Under the pieces are notes generated by a model. The model was given only the letters and a program-made list of their open reading frames with translations. It ran no database searches and had not been told where the DNA came from. Shown here one piece after another: positions 61,150 through 64,000 of a stretch of DNA of 64,000 nt; position 1 is the stretch's first letter, and every line of letters begins with the position of its first letter. Source of the DNA: Pseudomonas sp. B21-028 (GTDB lineage: Bacteria > Pseudomonadota > Gammaproteobacteria > Pseudomonadales > Pseudomonadaceae); the NCBI RefSeq assembly GCF_024749045.1, contig NZ_CP087184.1, positions 1,364,001-1,428,000 on the forward strand. Reading direction: 5' to 3'. The position numbers were made by a program, and so were the translations under genes.

Positions 61150-61860
61150 CTAATGAGTCGGCCCGAGAAAGGCCAGCCAGCGGCGCTCGGCGAGGCGGAA
61201 GAGGCCTACCAGTGCGAAGGTGACGGTCAGGTAGATCAACGCGGCGATCCCGAACGACTGGAAGGTCAGGAAGGTGGCCGAGTTGGCATCCCGGGCCACT
61301 TTCAGCACGTCTGGAACGGTAGCGGTGAATGCCACGGTCGTCGAGTGCAGCATCAGGATCACTTCGTTGCTGTAGTAGGGCAGCGAACGCCGCAGCGCCG
61401 AAGGCATGATCACATAGGCATACAGCTTCCAGCCGGTCAGGCCATAGGCCTTGGCCGCTTCGACTTCGCCGTGGTTCATGCTGCGGATCGCCCCGGCAAA
61501 GATCTCCGTGGTGTAGGCGCAGGTGTTCAGGGCGAAGGCCAGGATCGTGCAGTTCATCGCATCGCGAAAGAAGCTGTCGAGCAGGGGTTGGGCGCGCACC
61601 GCCTCGATGCTGTAGATACCGGTGTAGCAGATCAGCAGCTGGATATAGAGCGGCGTGCCGCGGAACAGGTACGTGTAGAACTGCACCGGCCAGCGCACGG
61701 AGCGCTTGGGCGAAACCCGGGCGATGGACAGCGGGATCGAGACCAGGAAGCCGATCAGCAGCGAAGCGCTGAGCAGCCACAGGGTCATCGCCAGGCCCGT
61801 GACGTTGATGCCGTCGCTGTAGAGGAACGGTCGCCAGTACTCTTGCAGAAGCTCGATCAT
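61150..61860 (-). CDS. aotM: Arginine/ornithine ABC transporter permease AotM
   Basis: A 236-residue inner-membrane permease of the His/Arg type with about five helices. The EAA loop is EVEAAKAYGLTGWKLYAYVIMPSALRRSLP (about 136-165, GEVEAAKAYG). Start and stop overlap or abut neighbouring genes (four bases with aotQ), consistent with one operon. Confidence 0.93.
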   Translation of the reverse strand: MIELLQEYWRPFLYSDGINVTGLAMTLWLLSASLLIGFLVSIPLSIARVSPKRSVRWPVQFYTYLFRGTPLYIQLLICYTGIYSIEAVRAQPLLDSFFRDAMNCTILAFALNTCAYTTEIFAGAIRSMNHGEVEAAKAYGLTGWKLYAYVIMPSALRRSLPYYSNEVILMLHSTTVAFTATVPDVLKVARDANSATFLTFQSFGIAALIYLTVTFALVGLFRLAERRWLAFLGPTH

Positions 61861-62585
61861 CGCACCGCCTCCCGTGCTCCGGCGGCGTAGCGGCGTTCAA
61901 GCCTGCGCAGGATGAAGTTGGAGGCGCTGGTAATCAACAGGTAGATCAGCGCCGCCAGTACCAGGAAGTAAAACAGTTGATAGGTGCTCTTGCCCGCATC
62001 CTGGGCCGCCTTGACCAGATCGGCCAGGCCGATGATCGACACCAGCGCCGTGGCCTTGAGCATCACCATCCAGTTGTTGCCGATACCCGGCAGGGCAAAG
62101 CGCATCATTTGCGGAAACACCACGAAGCGGAAGCGCTGGCCACGCTTGAGGCCATACGCGGTGGCGGCTTCGACCTGGCCTCTTGGCACCGCGAGGATCG
62201 CGCCGCGAAAGGTCTCGGTGAAGTACGCGCCATAGATGAAGCCCAGGGTAATCACCCCTGCGCCGAATGGGTCGATCTCGATGTATTCCCATTCCATGAA
62301 GTCGGTAAAAGAGGTCAGCCAGGTTTGCAGGCTGTAGAAAATCAACAGCATCAGCACCAGGTCCGGCACGCCGCGAATCAGCGTGGTGTAGAGCTGGGCC
62401 GGGATTCGCAGCAGTTTGACCGGGGACAGCTTGGCGCTGGCACCCAGCAGGCCGAGCAAGACGCTCAACAATAGCGACAGGGCCGCCAGTTTGATGGTCA
62501 TCCAGGTGCCTTGCATCAGCAGTGGGCCAAAGCCCTTCAGGCTGAAGGCGGAGAGCCCCAGATTTTGTAGGAGTTGTTCGAGCAT
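61857..62585 (-). CDS. aotQ: Arginine/ornithine ABC transporter permease AotQ
   Basis: A 242-residue permease of the same type, with about five helices and the EAA loop QVEAATAYGLKRGQRFRFVVFPQM (about 140-163). The start ATG is followed by MLEQLLQNLGLSAFSLKGFG. It overlaps aotM by four bases. A terminator-like hairpin lies just before it (between aotJ and aotQ). Confidence 0.93.
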   Translation of the reverse strand: MLEQLLQNLGLSAFSLKGFGPLLMQGTWMTIKLAALSLLLSVLLGLLGASAKLSPVKLLRIPAQLYTTLIRGVPDLVLMLLIFYSLQTWLTSFTDFMEWEYIEIDPFGAGVITLGFIYGAYFTETFRGAILAVPRGQVEAATAYGLKRGQRFRFVVFPQMMRFALPGIGNNWMVMLKATALVSIIGLADLVKAAQDAGKSTYQLFYFLVLAALIYLLITSASNFILRRLERRYAAGAREAVR

Positions 62586-62605
62586 GAAAGGAGGCCTTTG
62601 GCAGT

Positions 62606-62638
62606 CAAAAAGCGCCCATCCGTGATCGGATGGGCGCC
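62606..62638 (-). terminator. Hairpin between aotJ and aotQ (attenuator)
   Basis: On the minus strand, an 11-bp perfect stem GCGCCCATCCG / CGGATGGGCGC with a four-base loop is followed by TTTTTG. It lies inside the operon and would let the binding protein be made in excess over the permeases. Confidence 0.88.
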
Positions 62639-62643
62639 GCGCA

Positions 62644-63426
62644 TTATTTGCCGCTGTACAGATTCAGATCGCCAAAGTGTTTTTTCTGGATTTCGACGTA
62701 CGTGCCGTCGTCGTGTAACGCTTTGATACCTTTATCCAAAAGTGCCTTCAGCTCTTTGTTACCTTTGTTGATACCGATGGCGGTCTTGGAAGGCAACAGT
62801 TCGCTATCCACCGGTTTGCTGACTTCATAGTCGGCACCCTTTGGCGTTTTCATGAAGCCCAGCTCGGCTTGCAGCATGTCCTGGATCGCCGCATCAAGGC
62901 GACCGGAGGTCAGGTCGGCATAGACCTGGTCCTGGTTGGCATAGGCTTGGGTCTTGACGCCGGCCTTGTCCAGCACGGCCTTGGCGTAGGCTTCCTGAAT
63001 GGTGCCTTGCTCATAACCGACGGTCTTGCCTTTGAGCGAGGCGACATCTGCGCTCAGGCCCGAGCCCTTCTTGAATACATAAGCCGTTGGGCCAGAGAAC
63101 AGTTCGCTGGAGAAGTCGATGACTTTTTCCCGCGCAGGGGTCACGGTCATGGACGAGATCACACCGTCGAATTTCTTGGCCTTGAGGCCGGGGATCATGC
63201 CGTCGAAATCGCTTTCGACCCATTTGCATTTGACCTTCAATTCGGCGCAGATCGCGTTGCCCAGGTCGATATCGAAACCTACCAGGCTGCCATCGGCGGC
63301 CTTGGATTCAAATGGGGCATAGGATGGGTCGACACCAAAACGCAGTTCCTTGTATTCCTTGGCCGTGGCGGCGCCGGTGGCCATGCACAATGCCAGTGCA
63401 GAAAGGGTCAGCAGTGCTTTTTTCAT
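62644..63426 (-). CDS. aotJ: Arginine/ornithine periplasmic binding protein AotJ
   Basis: A 260-residue solute-binding protein with a signal peptide (about 1-22, ending GAATAKE). The mature start YKELRFGVDPSYAPFESKAADGS and the segment DVASLKGKTVGYEQGTI are typical of Lys/Arg/Orn-binding proteins. The ATG at 63426 is chosen for its signal peptide; the frame runs further upstream into the repeat. First gene of aotJQMOP. Confidence 0.93.
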   Translation of the reverse strand: MKKALLTLSALALCMATGAATAKEYKELRFGVDPSYAPFESKAADGSLVGFDIDLGNAICAELKVKCKWVESDFDGMIPGLKAKKFDGVISSMTVTPAREKVIDFSSELFSGPTAYVFKKGSGLSADVASLKGKTVGYEQGTIQEAYAKAVLDKAGVKTQAYANQDQVYADLTSGRLDAAIQDMLQAELGFMKTPKGADYEVSKPVDSELLPSKTAIGINKGNKELKALLDKGIKALHDDGTYVEIQKKHFGDLNLYSGK

Positions 63427-63839
63427 TATCGAGTCCCTAAAACCATGATGAGCGCTTGTGGCGCATAAGTTTTTGTTACCGGTGAAGATAAGAACGGTAA
63501 GACGGCATAAAGGTAGCAATTTCCGAACCAGAGTGCCGAACAAGCGTTTTAAAAGTTTCTGCGGCAGACGTGAAGCGCGTTGGTGCGCGGAGGAGATCGT
63601 ACAACAAAAGGCGCACCGGGATGGTGCTCTGTAGGGCCGGCAAGGTGCATGTTCTGTGGCGAGGGGATTTATCCCCGCTGGGTCGCGAAGCGGCCCCTTG
63701 GCGCTGTCTGACACACCACAGTGGCTGAAGTTTTTTGGGGCTGCTTCGCAGCCCAGCGGGGCGGTGCGACGTTTCGATAAATCCCCTCGCCACAATTGAT
63801 AGTGCAGCCACAGAGAGTGATAGTGCAGTTACAGAGAGG
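63427..63839. other. Leader of the aot operon plus repeat; no gene
   Basis: Of these 413 bases, 63655-63794 is the inverted-repeat element and 63427-63654 must carry the aot promoter. I do not find a convincing ArgR site. No gene is seen. Confidence 0.5.
63655..63794. repeat. TGTGGCGAGG-family inverted repeat, right of aot
   Basis: A 140-base element whose first 44 bases equal those of the element at 59073 and whose other end CGATAAATCCCCTCGCCACA mirrors it. The inner part GCCCAGCGGGGCGGTGCGAC also resembles the 48192 palindrome. Confidence 0.92.
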
Positions 63840-64000
63840 TTACTTCAGCAGATCCTGAAGCGTTGCCAGGGTATCGGCCTCGTCAACGGTCTTGTCCTGG
63901 CGCCAGCGTAACATCCTCGGAAACCGCACCGCGATTCCGCTCTTGTGGCGCTTGGACAAGGCGATGCCCTCGAAGCCCAACTCGAAGACCAGGGTGGGCG
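63840..64000 (-). CDS. ATP-dependent DNA ligase, C-terminal end (partial)
   Basis: The minus-strand frame ends at 63840 and is open to the window edge; 52 residues are visible. They contain [28 protein letters not shown] and a TL(A/Q)TLQDLLK end, the C-terminal OB-fold pattern of the bacterial ATP-dependent DNA ligases that pair with an Lhr-like helicase and PdeM. The start lies outside the window. Confidence 0.87.
   Translation of the reverse strand, partial: PTLVFELGFEGIALSKRHKSGIAVRFPRMLRWRQDKTVDEADTLATLQDLLK

Noticed and set aside
63427..63654. ArgR operator before aotJ
   Set aside because: I found only loose resemblance to the Pseudomonas ArgR consensus and cannot support a site.

Overview
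The window is chromosomal DNA of a Pseudomonas of the fluorescens group. The evidence is about 60-65% GC in most genes, dense REP-type repeats built on GTGGGAGC(G)A/GGC, the gene order cinA-recA-recX next to phage tail genes, and recognisable Pseudomonas neighbourhoods: erdR-dgkA, finR/fpr, the mprF plus aminoacyl-PG hydrolase pair, and aotJQMOP. Almost all genes are ordinary housekeeping genes. The accessory part is the left third, plus one small secondary-metabolism locus at 38.7-42.2 kb.

Bases 1-23742 hold two complete-looking but unrelated contractile-tail modules, one after the other on the + strand. Module 1 (1-10935) follows phage P2 / R-pyocin order: V, W, J, I, fibre, fibre chaperone, sheath, tube, E/E', tape measure, U, X, D. 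Module 2 (11388-22720) follows phage Mu order: gp37, DUF2635, sheath, tube, gp41/41', tape measure, N, P, gp45-48, fibre, chaperone. A lysis cassette closes the region: a SleB-like hydrolase, then Rz with an embedded Rz1. No capsid, terminase, portal, integrase or replication gene is visible, so these look like tailocins (R-type bacteriocins). The left end of the cluster, with its regulators and probably a holin, lies outside the window. Both modules keep a programmed -1 frameshift in the tail-assembly chaperone. REP arrays separate several of the tail genes.

Bases 23814-38424 are core genome: pncC/cinA, LexA-controlled recA, recX, a LOG protein, a small RHH-like protein, a PA3611-like secreted protein, a DTW tRNA-modifying enzyme, erdR, dgkA, finR diverging from fpr, trmO, a YehS protein, an RsuA-type pseudouridine synthase that lacks the usual catalytic Asp, a YjaB-like acetyltransferase, rimO and kup.

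Bases 38699-42192 form a three-gene operon: an isonitrile synthase (PvcA/DIT1 family), a HAD phosphatase, and a second isonitrile synthase fused to a TauD-type Fe(II)/2-oxoglutarate dioxygenase (PvcA-PvcB in one chain). I judge this the best candidate for an undescribed biosynthetic system here.

Bases 42306-64000 are mostly core genes on the minus strand: aminoacyl-PG hydrolase and mprF, two initiator tRNAs, dinB (+, LexA box), a lipoprotein, proS, ampG, an Atl-like protein, a DUF481 protein (+), a cold-shock protein, dcd (+), pdeM and its Lhr-like helicase, the arginine/ornithine transport operon aotJQMOP, and the C-terminus of an ATP-dependent DNA ligase. The ligase belongs with the helicase and PdeM as a repair module. 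The aot operon lies between them and is bracketed by two copies of the same inverted-repeat element.
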